From contig JAUNVC010000011.1 in the NCBI GenBank assembly GCA_030537875.1, positions 1 through 42,309 of the forward strand: a stretch of 42,309 bases of DNA, written 5' to 3'. The stretch's first letter is position 1. Every line of letters begins with the position of its first letter. The DNA is from Tissierellia bacterium. GTDB lineage: Bacteria; Bacillota; Clostridia; Tissierellales; Peptoniphilaceae. A model generated the notes under the pieces. The model was not told the DNA's origin. It worked only from the letters and a program-made list of their open reading frames with translations, and did not search any database. This document shows positions 26,459-35,441 of this stretch, piece after piece. The position numbers and the translations under genes are program-made.

Positions 26459-28130
26459 ATAATTCAATTTCTCGATCAAAAACCGATCCACCAATAAATT
26501 CCTTCAAAAGAGATGTATTGGGTAACAATTCATCATCCTCAATGGAATTGAAGTATTCCAACATATTCATCAGTCGTTTTGCCCGTACATAATGAGGGCT
26601 ATCCTTGGGTACCTGCTTCAACAGTGGCATTGCATGTTTCTTTAAAACGGCAAGTTCATAGTCTAGGCTCGTATCCACAAGAATCTCTGCTTCCTCTTGA
26701 AATGGAAAGACGTATTTATCTTCTCCCTCTCGAACATTTTTCCATTCGGTGATGGAGGTAATGACATTTCTTCCCCTCGTTCGATTATCGCGCACCATCC
26801 GACGGATAAAACGGGCATCGGTCGTAGATACACGATTGCTATGATCAATATTCATGGTGGTCAAGGCTGAAAGATAGATTTTAAATTTGTTTCGATTGGG
26901 GATGTGACGACTGAGTTTGGGGTTTAAAGCATGGATCCCTTCAATGATAATAATATCCTTTTCTCCCAAATGTAACACCTCATCCGTAAAAATTGGCTCT
27001 CCTTTAATAAAGTCAAAGGATCGGCGTTGAATGGAGCCCTCCTCAATCAAACCCATGATGTCTCTGTTCAAGCTTTTAATATCCACAGCATCAATGGTTT
27101 CAAAATCATATGATCCATCTGGCTTTAAGGGTGTTTCAGAGCGACGAACAAAGTAATCATCGGTACTAATTTCAATGGTATTGACTCCACTGATCTTTAA
27201 ATGTACTTTTAGTTTCTGCGCAAAAGTGGTTTTTCCCGAACTAGATGGGCCACTGATAAGAACCACCCTCTTGGCCGGATCCGCTATAATCTCCTTAGCA
27301 ATGGTATCCATTTTGTTATCCAAAAAAGTTTCACTGACCAAAATCAATTCTCGAGCCTTTCCTCGGCGAATAATATCGTTCAAATCTCCCACATAGGAAA
27401 CTCCAACAATTTCTGCAGCCTTGGTGGCATCTTGGAATACTTTGGATAATTTGGGATGCTCTTCTTCAAGATCCAACGCATAGTTTTTCTTTTTGCTGGG
27501 ATAGGGAATAAGAATCCCGGGATAATAATATTTCAATGCAAATTTATCCACAAAACCAGTAGAGGGAGCCACTTCTCCTTCAAAACTCTCCATGTGCTCT
27601 CCCACACGGTACACTGTCGTTTCTGTCTTATCAATGGTTTTATATAATTTAACTTTATCGGCACGCTGCTCCTTTTCAAACAAATGTAAAAGATCCCCAT
27701 TTTGAATGGTTTCTTTTAGGATAGGCATATCTTCTTTAATAATCCTTCTCATTTCTTCTTCTATGGCGTTGACATCGGCGTAACGGAAAGGAATTTTATT
27801 TTGCGTTTCTGTGTAAATAGCCGAACCTAAATGATGATGGATGATAGACCTTCTCTCCGGGAACAATCTCTCCTGTGCCATTTGAAAAATCATGACCAGG
27901 GTATTGGTGTAGATACGCATCCCAGCCGTTGTTTTAATATCCAGCAAGCGAATCGAATCTCCATCTTTTGGAGTATATCCTAGGTTGACCAATTCATTGC
28001 TTACGATGGCACCCATGTATTGTCTGTAATTTTCCATATGGTTTTTCATCCCGTCCAACAGGGTCTGTCCCTCTGGAAGAGTCCAATTCTTTTTTTCTTC
28101 TGTATAAGGCAATAATATATTAATCTTCAT
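26457..28130 (-). CDS. TGS-domain uridine-kinase-like nucleoside kinase
   Basis: The 557-residue protein joins an N-terminal TGS/threonyl-tRNA-synthetase-like part (about 1-215, with a SAD-type HHHLGSAI block) to a C-terminal phosphoribulokinase/uridine-kinase domain. The P-loop GPSSSGKTTF is near residue 297, and TDDYFVRR and IIEGIHALN follow as expected. It probably phosphorylates uridine and cytidine or a related nucleoside; the role of the N-terminal half is unknown. This fusion is a recurring clostridial family of about this length. The start has AAAAGGAGG. Confidence 0.9.
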   Translation of the reverse strand: MKINILLPYTEEKKNWTLPEGQTLLDGMKNHMENYRQYMGAIVSNELVNLGYTPKDGDSIRLLDIKTTAGMRIYTNTLVMIFQMAQERLFPERRSIIHHHLGSAIYTETQNKIPFRYADVNAIEEEMRRIIKEDMPILKETIQNGDLLHLFEKEQRADKVKLYKTIDKTETTVYRVGEHMESFEGEVAPSTGFVDKFALKYYYPGILIPYPSKKKNYALDLEEEHPKLSKVFQDATKAAEIVGVSYVGDLNDIIRRGKARELILVSETFLDNKMDTIAKEIIADPAKRVVLISGPSSSGKTTFAQKLKVHLKISGVNTIEISTDDYFVRRSETPLKPDGSYDFETIDAVDIKSLNRDIMGLIEEGSIQRRSFDFIKGEPIFTDEVLHLGEKDIIIIEGIHALNPKLSRHIPNRNKFKIYLSALTTMNIDHSNRVSTTDARFIRRMVRDNRTRGRNVITSITEWKNVREGEDKYVFPFQEEAEILVDTSLDYELAVLKKHAMPLLKQVPKDSPHYVRAKRLMNMLEYFNSIEDDELLPNTSLLKEFIGGSVFDREIEL

Positions 28131-28146
28131 AGCAACCTCCTTTTAT

Positions 28147-28174
28147 ATTATACCCTTTTTTTCTCGTCATTCAA
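28147..28174 (-). promoter_or_regulatory. Promoter of the TGS-kinase gene
   Basis: On the minus strand, TTGAAT (28169-28174), 16 bases, then TATAAT (28147-28152) lies just upstream of the AAAAGGAGG site. Confidence 0.65.
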
Positions 28175-28211
28175 AAATCTATTCATATTTATTGAAATTC
28201 TCCCATTTATA

Positions 28212-28240
28212 TTGAAACGAAACTCCTGCTATGCTATAAT
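28212..28240 (+). promoter_or_regulatory. Promoter of the MacB-type ABC operon
   Basis: TTGAAA (28212-28217), a 17-base spacer and TATAAT (28235-28240) form a near-consensus promoter. It rules out the longer reading frame that would start inside the -35. Confidence 0.75.
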
Positions 28241-28262
28241 CAATGCAATAGGAGGCGATACT

Positions 28263-29003
28263 TTGGAGTCCTTCATTCGACTAAAAGACGTAAGAAAAGT
28301 CTATCGTATGGGTAAAGAAAAGATAGTTGCTCTCAATGATGTTAATTTAGATATCTATAAAGGAGAATCCATCTGTCTTATCGGCCCTTCTGGTAGCGGA
28401 AAATCAACATTATTGAATATGATGGCCGGTCTTGAGAAACCCACCAAGGGCGAAATTACCATTGGAAAGGTACATTTGGAAAAGTTATCCGAAGCACAGA
28501 AAACCAAATTTCGTCAATTGAATGTGGGCTTTGTTTTTCAATCCTATAACCTCATCCCTACTCTGTCTGCCTTGGAAAATGTGGGTCTTGGACTCATATT
28601 TAAAGGTGTAAGCAAAAAGAAACGGCAGGCTATGAGTCGAGAAATATTGGAGCAAGTCGGTCTAGGTGATCGATTGCATCACAAGCCAACGGAAATGAGT
28701 GGTGGACAACAGCAACGTGTGAGTATTGCTAGAGCATTCGTAGACCGACCCAAAATTGTCTTTGCCGATGAGCCTACGGGAAACCTTGATTCGGTCACAA
28801 GTATGGAAGTCATGCAACTCATGCACCGTTTGGTACGAGATGAAAACCAGACCCTAATCATCGTAACCCATGATATTGAAACTTCCATCTATTCGGACCG
28901 AATTGTCCATTTCCGAGACGGAATTGTAGAAAAAATTGAAAAGCAGACACCTGAACCCATACCTGATATGGTATCAACCACTGAAGAAAGCAAACATCAT
29001 TAA
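28263..29003 (+). CDS. ABC transporter ATP-binding protein (LolD/MacB type)
   Basis: The 246-residue cytoplasmic ATPase powers the adjacent FtsX-like permease. Walker A GPSGSGKSTLL, the signature MSGGQQQRVS, Walker B IVFADEPTGNLDS and the H-loop THD are all intact, and the spacing is that of the LolD/MacB group. The start is TTG at 28263, seven bases after AGGAGG; the upstream codon lies in the promoter. The operon is ATPase, secreted CARDB-like protein, permease, a frequent clostridial arrangement of unknown substrate. Confidence 0.93.
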   Translation: MESFIRLKDVRKVYRMGKEKIVALNDVNLDIYKGESICLIGPSGSGKSTLLNMMAGLEKPTKGEITIGKVHLEKLSEAQKTKFRQLNVGFVFQSYNLIPTLSALENVGLGLIFKGVSKKKRQAMSREILEQVGLGDRLHHKPTEMSGGQQQRVSIARAFVDRPKIVFADEPTGNLDSVTSMEVMQLMHRLVRDENQTLIIVTHDIETSIYSDRIVHFRDGIVEKIEKQTPEPIPDMVSTTEESKHH

Positions 29004-29031
29004 AGTATAGAAAAGAAATAAGGAGTTTTAC

Positions 29032-31182
29032 ATGAAAAAACATATTGTAGCAATACTCGTTGGGCTTCTCCTCTTCTCCACCCTATTGCCGATACATTCG
29101 GTGATTAAAGCAGAAGATGACATAATGAATCAACCCGCCTATATTCGTATCGATGGTGATAAAACCGTCATTGGAAAACCCGGAGATTCCTTTAGTATTC
29201 ATATGGATTGTTTTGTCACTGGCGCAAGACCTGGAGATATTGTTTCCGCAACTGCTGATGCTTCCGACAATATGAACCTCTACTTACTAAACGGATCGGA
29301 TCAGATGAAGCTCACCAATCGAACCTTCGATTTTATGACAGGAGAAGATCGTGCCTATCTTTCCTTCCAAGGAAAGATTGCTCCCGATGCCAAAAGCGGT
29401 ACCTACGCCGTCAATATTAGCATTTCTTTAAATGGAGAAGAAAAGCAAAAATATACTGCCTACGTCCGAGTAGAAGCCGATGAATTTTCTGCGGCTGATT
29501 TAACCATGAGTGAAATTCGACTCATCCCCGGTGGCCCAGAGGTCGAACCAGGCAAAGTCATCATCGCTGGAATTGAAATTGAAAATCAGGGACAAAATCC
29601 TGCCTACAATGTGACCCTGAAATTGGAGGGTCTCACCCAAGAGGGATTCACCTTGCGGAATGGTTTTGATACCCATAATTTCCCTTCCATTCAACCGGGG
29701 GAAAAGAAAAGAATTTCCTTTGAACTCTCCTCTCTTCCCTCCATCAAACCAGGCAACTATGAATTTACTCTAACCATGGATCATAAAGGCAAGAGCGCTA
29801 CGGAAAAAGAAGAACCCAAGCAAAGGAAATTTTTCTTAGTTGTGGGTGGCAACCCAGAAAAGGCTTCTGCCCTGGTGATTACCAATTTAAAATATCCCAC
29901 CAAAACCCTCTATCCAGGAAACATGGCAACTCTATCCTTCGATCTTACCAATAAAGGTCAAAGTGAAGCTAAAAGGGTTATAGTTAAATCAGAAGTGGAA
30001 GGAAATGGACTGGTGAACCGCTCCATCAGCCAGCACTTTATCGAATCATTGGCTGCCGGTGAAACTAGGCATTTTGAATTTTCATACTATGCAACACCTG
30101 CAAGTCAGACACAAAATTATCCCGTGCATATCAAAGTGGAATACAACGATGCCTATAGCAGTGAAACGCCTCAAACAACAGAGCAAATTGCCGGATTTTT
30201 TGTAAGCAACCCAGAAAAAGATAACGAACTCGATGGCAAGAAAAAGGCCACCCCCAAACTCATCATCGACCGCTATGAGTTTGAGCCAAAATTACCGGCA
30301 GCTGGAGAGGAGTTCAAAATGAAACTGTCTTTCTTCAATACCAATAGCAAAAAGACAGTGAAAAACATTAAAATTTATCTTACCAGCATGGATGTCACAA
30401 AGAGTGATTCCAATTCGGCCGGCTCCAATATTTTTACACCAGTAGATTCTTCCAACACATTTTATATTGACACCATTCCGCCCAAAGGATCTGTGGAAAA
30501 GGAAATAACCCTTTATACCGTACCCGATGCCATCGCAAAAACCTATACTGTGACCGCGAATTTCGAATATGAAGATAATGAGAATAATGAGTATAAAGCT
30601 ACGGAAGAAATAGGAATCCCCGTAGTTCAGGCCTCCAAATTAGAAATTGGAGAAATGCAAATCATGCCTCCCCAGACCTACGTGGGAGAAGGTGTAAGTG
30701 TGGCTGTAGACTTTTACAATACGGGAAAGGTTACCCTCTATAATATGATGGTTAAATTTGAATCGGAGGAACTAGATGCACAGCAAGCAACCTATTACAT
30801 CGGAAACTTTGTAGAAGGGTCCACTGAATCCTATGAGGTGTATGTAACCGCCAACGAGCCGGGCACAAAAAAAGGAAAAATTATTTTTAGCTATGAAGAT
30901 TCTTCGGGTAAAAAGCAAGAAGTAGAAAAAGAAATATCCATCGAAGTGGCGGATGCCCCTGAAATCGATCCAAATTTTGATCCCAATATGGGAATGGACG
31001 GAATGCCAGGAATGGATGAAGATCCTTCCTTCTTTGGCAAAGTAAAATCCTTACTTAAAAAAGTCTTTTCTCATTGGTATATTTGGATACCTCTTCTCCT
31101 GGTGGTAGCGGCAATCATCATCGTCATTGTAAGAAAAATTTTAAGCAAAAAAAGAGAAAAGGAATTGACCATCGATGAGTAA
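29032..31182 (+). CDS. Exported CARDB/NEW3-like protein anchored at the C-terminus
   Basis: This 716-residue protein of the COG1361 'S-layer-like' type has an N-terminal signal peptide (about 1-26), several immunoglobulin-like beta domains with the GNPGDSF- and PAYNVTLKLEG-type patterns of CARDB/NEW3 modules (about 45-640), a Met/Gly/Asp-rich stretch near 660-675 (MGMDGMPGM), and one C-terminal transmembrane helix with a lysine-rich tail. It lies between the ATPase and permease genes and overlaps the latter by eight bases. It probably sits outside the membrane and hands substrate to the MacB-type permease; that is inference. Confidence 0.78.
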   Translation: MKKHIVAILVGLLLFSTLLPIHSVIKAEDDIMNQPAYIRIDGDKTVIGKPGDSFSIHMDCFVTGARPGDIVSATADASDNMNLYLLNGSDQMKLTNRTFDFMTGEDRAYLSFQGKIAPDAKSGTYAVNISISLNGEEKQKYTAYVRVEADEFSAADLTMSEIRLIPGGPEVEPGKVIIAGIEIENQGQNPAYNVTLKLEGLTQEGFTLRNGFDTHNFPSIQPGEKKRISFELSSLPSIKPGNYEFTLTMDHKGKSATEKEEPKQRKFFLVVGGNPEKASALVITNLKYPTKTLYPGNMATLSFDLTNKGQSEAKRVIVKSEVEGNGLVNRSISQHFIESLAAGETRHFEFSYYATPASQTQNYPVHIKVEYNDAYSSETPQTTEQIAGFFVSNPEKDNELDGKKKATPKLIIDRYEFEPKLPAAGEEFKMKLSFFNTNSKKTVKNIKIYLTSMDVTKSDSNSAGSNIFTPVDSSNTFYIDTIPPKGSVEKEITLYTVPDAIAKTYTVTANFEYEDNENNEYKATEEIGIPVVQASKLEIGEMQIMPPQTYVGEGVSVAVDFYNTGKVTLYNMMVKFESEELDAQQATYYIGNFVEGSTESYEVYVTANEPGTKKGKIIFSYEDSSGKKQEVEKEISIEVADAPEIDPNFDPNMGMDGMPGMDEDPSFFGKVKSLLKKVFSHWYIWIPLLLVVAAIIIVIVRKILSKKREKELTIDE

Positions 31183-32554
31183 ATGGGATCTCCTTCTCAT
31201 GAGTCTTCGAAACCTATGGCGAAGGCGACTTCGGACCACATTAACCATTTTAGGCGTGGTCATCGGTTGTGCATCCATTATCGTTATGCTGAGTTTAGGT
31301 TTTGGGATGAAAAAGAGTTTAGAGCAACAAATTGAAGAAATGGGGGATGTGGACATCCTTCGTATCGTCCCCTACCCCATTTACAACGAAGAAACCCAAG
31401 GACAGAAAGATGCCGCACCTTTGGATGATAAGGCCGTCAAGTTTATTGAGAGTATCGAACATGTGAAGGGCGTTCTTCCCACCATGGAAGTTCGTGTCGA
31501 TGGCATCATCACAAAAAAATATGGTACCTATGGCGAAGTCATCGGAGTAGATCCCAAGGCAATGGTTGACTTTGGATTTTCTCCAGCCTGGGGACGTTTA
31601 TTAGAAGAAGGTGACATGGCCACAGCAGTCTTTGGAGGGCAAATCAAATCCAACTGGGAAGATTATACCAAAAGACGCACTCGGAGAAGATATGGAAATT
31701 ATCATGACCAGTTAGAATCTCCTGTGGATTTGCAGAAAGACCGAATTTTTCTTGCGATTGGTGCGGAATATGATGCTAACACTGAACGTAGAACATTTCA
31801 AAAGACCTTTCGTATCAATGTGGTTGGTGAACTTCCAGAGGACGATTGGAGAACCAGTTGGAATGTTTACGTTCCCATGGATTTTGCCATGAAATTACAA
31901 AGAGAAATAAAAAAAATCCAAGATAAACAAAGAGCTGAGGGAACAAGATTCTGGAATGACGGCAATAAAAAAGGAAAGTACTCTCAGATTCTGGTGCTTT
32001 CTGAAAATATCAAATACATGCGCGATATTCAAGAGCAACTAAAAGACGCCAATTTCAATGTTCAATCTAATCTGCAATATATTGATGCCATTAGTAAAAC
32101 TATCAATAATCAACGAAAGATTCTTGGTGGAATTGGTGCCGTTTCACTAGTTGTTGCCGCCATTGGAATTGCCAACACCATGGTGATGAGCATTTATGAA
32201 CGAATTAAAGAAATTGGAGTCATGAAAGTTATTGGAGCCAGCATCAAAGACATCAAACAACTATTTCTAACTGAGGCTGCTCTTATCGGTTTGTTTGGAG
32301 GGATTTTTGGCGTCGGCTTGAGTTATATCATATCTGCGGTATTAAATCACTATGCTGGAAAAGGTGGTGACGGTATGATGGGTATGCCTGGAATGATGGG
32401 GCCAATGGGAGAGGCCGCTAGAATTTCAATCATTCCCTTCTGGCTCGTTGGACTCGCCCTACTTTTCTCCTCTTTGATCGGAATTTTAAGTGGATACTAT
32501 CCAGCCAGAAAAGCAACCAAGCTCTCCCCCTTGGACGCAATTCGAACCCAATAA
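31175..32554 (+). CDS. MacB/FtsX-type ABC permease
   Basis: The 459-residue permease has the MacB layout: a cytoplasmic amphipathic start (NLWRRRLRTTLTILG), one transmembrane helix (about 20-42), a large extracellular domain (about 45-310), and three C-terminal helices beginning near residue 318. The FtsX signature IKEIGVMKVIGAS and the YYPARKATKLSPLDAIR end are present. A Met/Gly-rich segment with GMMGMPGMMGPM interrupts the loop between two helices (about 393-410). Mechanotransmission-type export rather than import is expected. Its start overlaps the CARDB gene. Confidence 0.9.
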   Translation: MSKWDLLLMSLRNLWRRRLRTTLTILGVVIGCASIIVMLSLGFGMKKSLEQQIEEMGDVDILRIVPYPIYNEETQGQKDAAPLDDKAVKFIESIEHVKGVLPTMEVRVDGIITKKYGTYGEVIGVDPKAMVDFGFSPAWGRLLEEGDMATAVFGGQIKSNWEDYTKRRTRRRYGNYHDQLESPVDLQKDRIFLAIGAEYDANTERRTFQKTFRINVVGELPEDDWRTSWNVYVPMDFAMKLQREIKKIQDKQRAEGTRFWNDGNKKGKYSQILVLSENIKYMRDIQEQLKDANFNVQSNLQYIDAISKTINNQRKILGGIGAVSLVVAAIGIANTMVMSIYERIKEIGVMKVIGASIKDIKQLFLTEAALIGLFGGIFGVGLSYIISAVLNHYAGKGGDGMMGMPGMMGPMGEAARISIIPFWLVGLALLFSSLIGILSGYYPARKATKLSPLDAIRTQ

Positions 32555-32575
32555 AAAATCTCTCTTTCGAGAGAA
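32553..32575 (-). terminator. Intrinsic terminator after the second degV gene
   Basis: TCTCTC and GAGAGA form a hairpin with a short loop. On the minus strand it is followed by TTTTTTATT. It converges with the plus-strand terminator next to it. Confidence 0.75.
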
Positions 32576-32577
32576 TG

Positions 32578-32607
32578 AAACTCCGGCTTGCGCCGGAGTT
32601 TTTTTAT
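32578..32607 (+). terminator. Intrinsic terminator after the MacB operon
   Basis: CTCCGGC (32581-32587) / GCCGGAG (32592-32598) with an outer A/T extension and a seven-T tract. It is GC-rich and strong. Confidence 0.93.
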
Positions 32608-33503
32608 TTTTTAGGTTCATCTTCCGTCCTTCGATCCCCCCAGAAGAAGATAGAAATGGTTCCTGGCCCCGTATGACTTCCAATGGTCGTACCTATGGGG
32701 AAAATACATACTTCCTTCACATATGGAAAGGTTTTACGGATTTTGTCTGCAACAAATTGAGCATTTTCTTCCTCATCGGATTGACAAATAAATACCTTTT
32801 GATCGTATTCTTTCCGATGTTCTGCCAATTCGCTCATTTGATCCACAAGACTGTTCAAAGCCTTTTTAAATCCCCTAGCTTTCTTTCTCGGGGTGAGCTT
32901 TCCCTTATAGTCCATGTTGAGCACAGGGCAAATGTTCAATGCTCCACCGATCAAAAAAGAAGTTCTAGAAATCCTTCCCCCACGAAAATAATGGGTTAAA
33001 TCCATGGAGGTAAACCAGTGTTGCACATTTAATTTATGTTCTTCCACAAAAGCGTAAATTTCATCAATGGCTTTTCCTTGATCTCGGAGTTCTACCACCT
33101 TATCAACTAAGAGTCCCAATCCCGATGATGCACAGAGACTATCCACTACATAAATTTTTCGTTCAGGAAACCGGTTGGCAAGTTCTGCCCTTGCAATTTG
33201 GGCAGAATTTATAGAACCGGATATCCCTGAGGATAGTTCTAAATGTAAAATATCCTTTCCCGCTTCCAAGAAGGGTGTAAAATGCTCCACATAGTCTCCC
33301 ACATTAATTTGGCTCGTGGATGGATTGGCCCCCTGTCGTATGAGGTCGTAAAACTCCTTTGGGGAGAAAGTTTGCCAAGTATCATCATCAACTTCTTTAT
33401 CTTCAAAAATGACCTTAAATGGGATGCATTGTATCCCATTTTTCGCGTGGTATTCGCGATTCAAATCTGAAGGTGATGAGGTAAAAATTTCATAATCTTT
33501 CAT
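32604..33503 (-). CDS. DegV family protein, diverged copy
   Basis: A second lipid-binding DegV protein, 299 residues. The opening signature reads TSSPSDL where TDSTSDL is common, so the usual aspartate is replaced by serine. Other features fit the family: PSTSQINVGD lining the pocket, SSGISGSINSA, and the TIGSHTGPGT segment near the C-terminus. It ends the TPM-LemA-MscL-MATE operon, following MATE by 12 bases with an AAGGAGC site. No FakA kinase is encoded in the window. It may carry a different fatty acid from the copy at 11677-12504. Confidence 0.82.
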   Translation of the reverse strand: MKDYEIFTSSPSDLNREYHAKNGIQCIPFKVIFEDKEVDDDTWQTFSPKEFYDLIRQGANPSTSQINVGDYVEHFTPFLEAGKDILHLELSSGISGSINSAQIARAELANRFPERKIYVVDSLCASSGLGLLVDKVVELRDQGKAIDEIYAFVEEHKLNVQHWFTSMDLTHYFRGGRISRTSFLIGGALNICPVLNMDYKGKLTPRKKARGFKKALNSLVDQMSELAEHRKEYDQKVFICQSDEEENAQFVADKIRKTFPYVKEVCIFPIGTTIGSHTGPGTISIFFWGDRRTEDEPKK

Positions 33504-33515
33504 ATAAGCTCCTTT

Positions 33516-34892
33516 TTATTCTAATAGGTTGCGTTCCGATCTACAGTCTTCTTTTACATGTCTGAAAACGCGACGTAGGAAAAATATCGTTACACATGTA
33601 CTTATTATATCCGAAAATACAAAACTATACCATACCCCCATGACACCAAATACTCTAGGTAAAACTAATATCAGAGGAATCAATACGATGACTTGCCTTA
33701 AAAGGGAGGTAATCATTGCAGTTCTTGGACGACGAACCGCCTGAAAAAAAGCAGTCCCCGTAATTGCAAATCCTAGTAGGGGATAAGCAATAGCCTGTGT
33801 ACGAATACCGGGCAACAAATACTCTAGTAATTTAGAGTCGCTATTATCTTTCACAAACAATGATGTTAATTGCTCCGGGAAAATCATAATTATCAAGAAT
33901 CCCATAACCATAATACTGGTGGCAATAAGAGCGCCTGTGAAATAGGTTTCCTTAATACGATTGTATTTTTTGGCGCCATAATTATATCCCAAAATCGGTT
34001 GAATTCCTTGGTTGATACCAAAGATGGGCATGAACACAAAGGATGAAACAGAGCTTACAATACTCATGGCTGAGATGGCAAGGGTCCCCCCAAAGGTTTT
34101 TAGTTGATTATTCATAATCCCCACGACGAGAGAGTTGGCAACTTGAATTAGAAAAATTGCCATACCATTTTCTGTAATCTGGATGATCGTCTTCAGTCGA
34201 AGTTTCATTTTTTCAAAATGGATTTGAACCAATGCTTTCTTTCGGAAAAAGTAAGATAAAATCCATGTACATGAAATCAACTGACTGATAATCGTAGCAA
34301 ATGCGGCGCCCTTAACTCCCCAGTTCCATTTCATGATAAATAGATAATCTAAAAAAATATTGGTAAAAATACCGATAAGAATGGAGAGCATGGCTGTTTT
34401 AGCATCACCCATTCCGCGTATGAAGTTATTGAGTCCCATGCCCACAATTGCACAGGGGGCTCCAAATAAAATAATTCCAAAATAATCCTTGGCATATCCA
34501 TAATTTTCTGCCGTCGTTCCAAAATACCCCAATAGGGAATCCCGAAAATAATATCCAAGAAGGGGAAGGACAAATCCCATAATGAGAAGCAATGATAAGG
34601 AGGTATTGATAAATTCCTCCGCCTTCTCTTGGTTTTTTGCTCCCAAAGAAATGCTCATCAAGGTATTCCCACCCACACCAAAAAGCTGGGAAAAGGCCAT
34701 AGAAAGAAACATGAGGGGCATAACTACGTATACCCCCCCTATGGCAATTTCATTGACCCCTTTCCCTATAAAAATGCGGTCCACCACATTGTATAGAGCA
34801 TTGGCCATCATGGCCACCACCGAAGGAACGGATAATCGCCAAACGAGTTTGCGAATATCCTCTTCCCCTAGGCTATGTTTCTGTTTTGTCAT
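33516..34892 (-). CDS. MATE family efflux transporter
   Basis: This 458-residue membrane protein with twelve expected helices exports drugs or metabolites using a sodium or proton gradient. The N-terminal helix motif SVPSVVAMMANALYNVVDRIFIG is typical of the bacterial MATE branch. The duplicated halves can be seen from repeated loops beginning near residues 20 and 250. The substrate is unknown. Its start overlaps the stop of a tiny upstream frame by four bases (ATGA), in an operon with MscL. Confidence 0.9.
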   Translation of the reverse strand: MTKQKHSLGEEDIRKLVWRLSVPSVVAMMANALYNVVDRIFIGKGVNEIAIGGVYVVMPLMFLSMAFSQLFGVGGNTLMSISLGAKNQEKAEEFINTSLSLLLIMGFVLPLLGYYFRDSLLGYFGTTAENYGYAKDYFGIILFGAPCAIVGMGLNNFIRGMGDAKTAMLSILIGIFTNIFLDYLFIMKWNWGVKGAAFATIISQLISCTWILSYFFRKKALVQIHFEKMKLRLKTIIQITENGMAIFLIQVANSLVVGIMNNQLKTFGGTLAISAMSIVSSVSSFVFMPIFGINQGIQPILGYNYGAKKYNRIKETYFTGALIATSIMVMGFLIIMIFPEQLTSLFVKDNSDSKLLEYLLPGIRTQAIAYPLLGFAITGTAFFQAVRRPRTAMITSLLRQVIVLIPLILVLPRVFGVMGVWYSFVFSDIISTCVTIFFLRRVFRHVKEDCRSERNLLE

Positions 34893-35011
34893 GTATCTCT
34901 CCTGTTTCGATTCTCCGCATTTCTATTCTTATATTTGCGAGCCAATAAATATATGGCACAGACTATCGCAATTCCATCAAGGATACCAAATCTAACATGA
35001 TTTCTATTCAT
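34889..35011 (-). CDS. Possible 40-residue single-pass membrane peptide
   Basis: A frame of 40 codons begins inside the last bases of mscL and ends in an ATGA overlap with the MATE start. The peptide has one hydrophobic segment (about 9-24, ILDGIAIVCAIYLLA) flanked by basic residues and a charged Asn/Arg-rich tail. The ribosome-binding site is weak, so it may depend on coupling. It fits between its neighbours exactly, which favours a real coupled gene, but a chance frame cannot be ruled out. It is not a recognised family. Confidence 0.42.
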   Translation of the reverse strand: MNRNHVRFGILDGIAIVCAIYLLARKYKNRNAENRNRRDT

Positions 35012-35441
35012 GAATCTCTACTGTACAATAGGGGCATCTCTTTGCTTCAATGGGAATACTCATTTTACAAAAAGCACATGTTTTTTCCGTTGCAACAGCA
35101 GCTTCTTCTCTCTTGATTCTTGCCTTATTAATGGCACGAACGATGAGGAAAAGACAAAATGCAATGACAAGAAAATCTACCATGCTCTGCAAAAATGCCC
35201 CGTAGCGGAATACGGCAACTCCAGCTTCCTCTGCTTGGGCTAAGGTAGCATAATTGCCATCGCCCACAGCATAGAAACGATCTGCTAAATTCTTTCCACC
35301 CATGATTAAGCCCACCAAGGGCATAATCAAATCATTGACCAAGGAAGTGATGATTTTTGCAAAAGCTCCGCCGATAATAATACCGACCGCTAAATCAACC
35401 ACATTCCCACGACTAATAAACTTTTTAAATTCTTTAAACAT
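35004..35441 (-). CDS. mscL: Large-conductance mechanosensitive channel with a zinc ribbon
   Basis: MscL opens at high membrane tension to release solutes after hypo-osmotic shock. The 145-residue protein has the S1/TM1 signature (KKFISRGNVVDLAVGIIIGGAF), the periplasmic loop, TM2 and a cytoplasmic tail. After the family core (about residue 118), a CxxC-x11-CxxC pair (CAFC and CPYC) makes a likely zinc ribbon that classical E. coli MscL lacks. The start overlaps the lemA stop by one base. Confidence 0.93.
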   Translation of the reverse strand: MFKEFKKFISRGNVVDLAVGIIIGGAFAKIITSLVNDLIMPLVGLIMGGKNLADRFYAVGDGNYATLAQAEEAGVAVFRYGAFLQSMVDFLVIAFCLFLIVRAINKARIKREEAAVATEKTCAFCKMSIPIEAKRCPYCTVEIHE

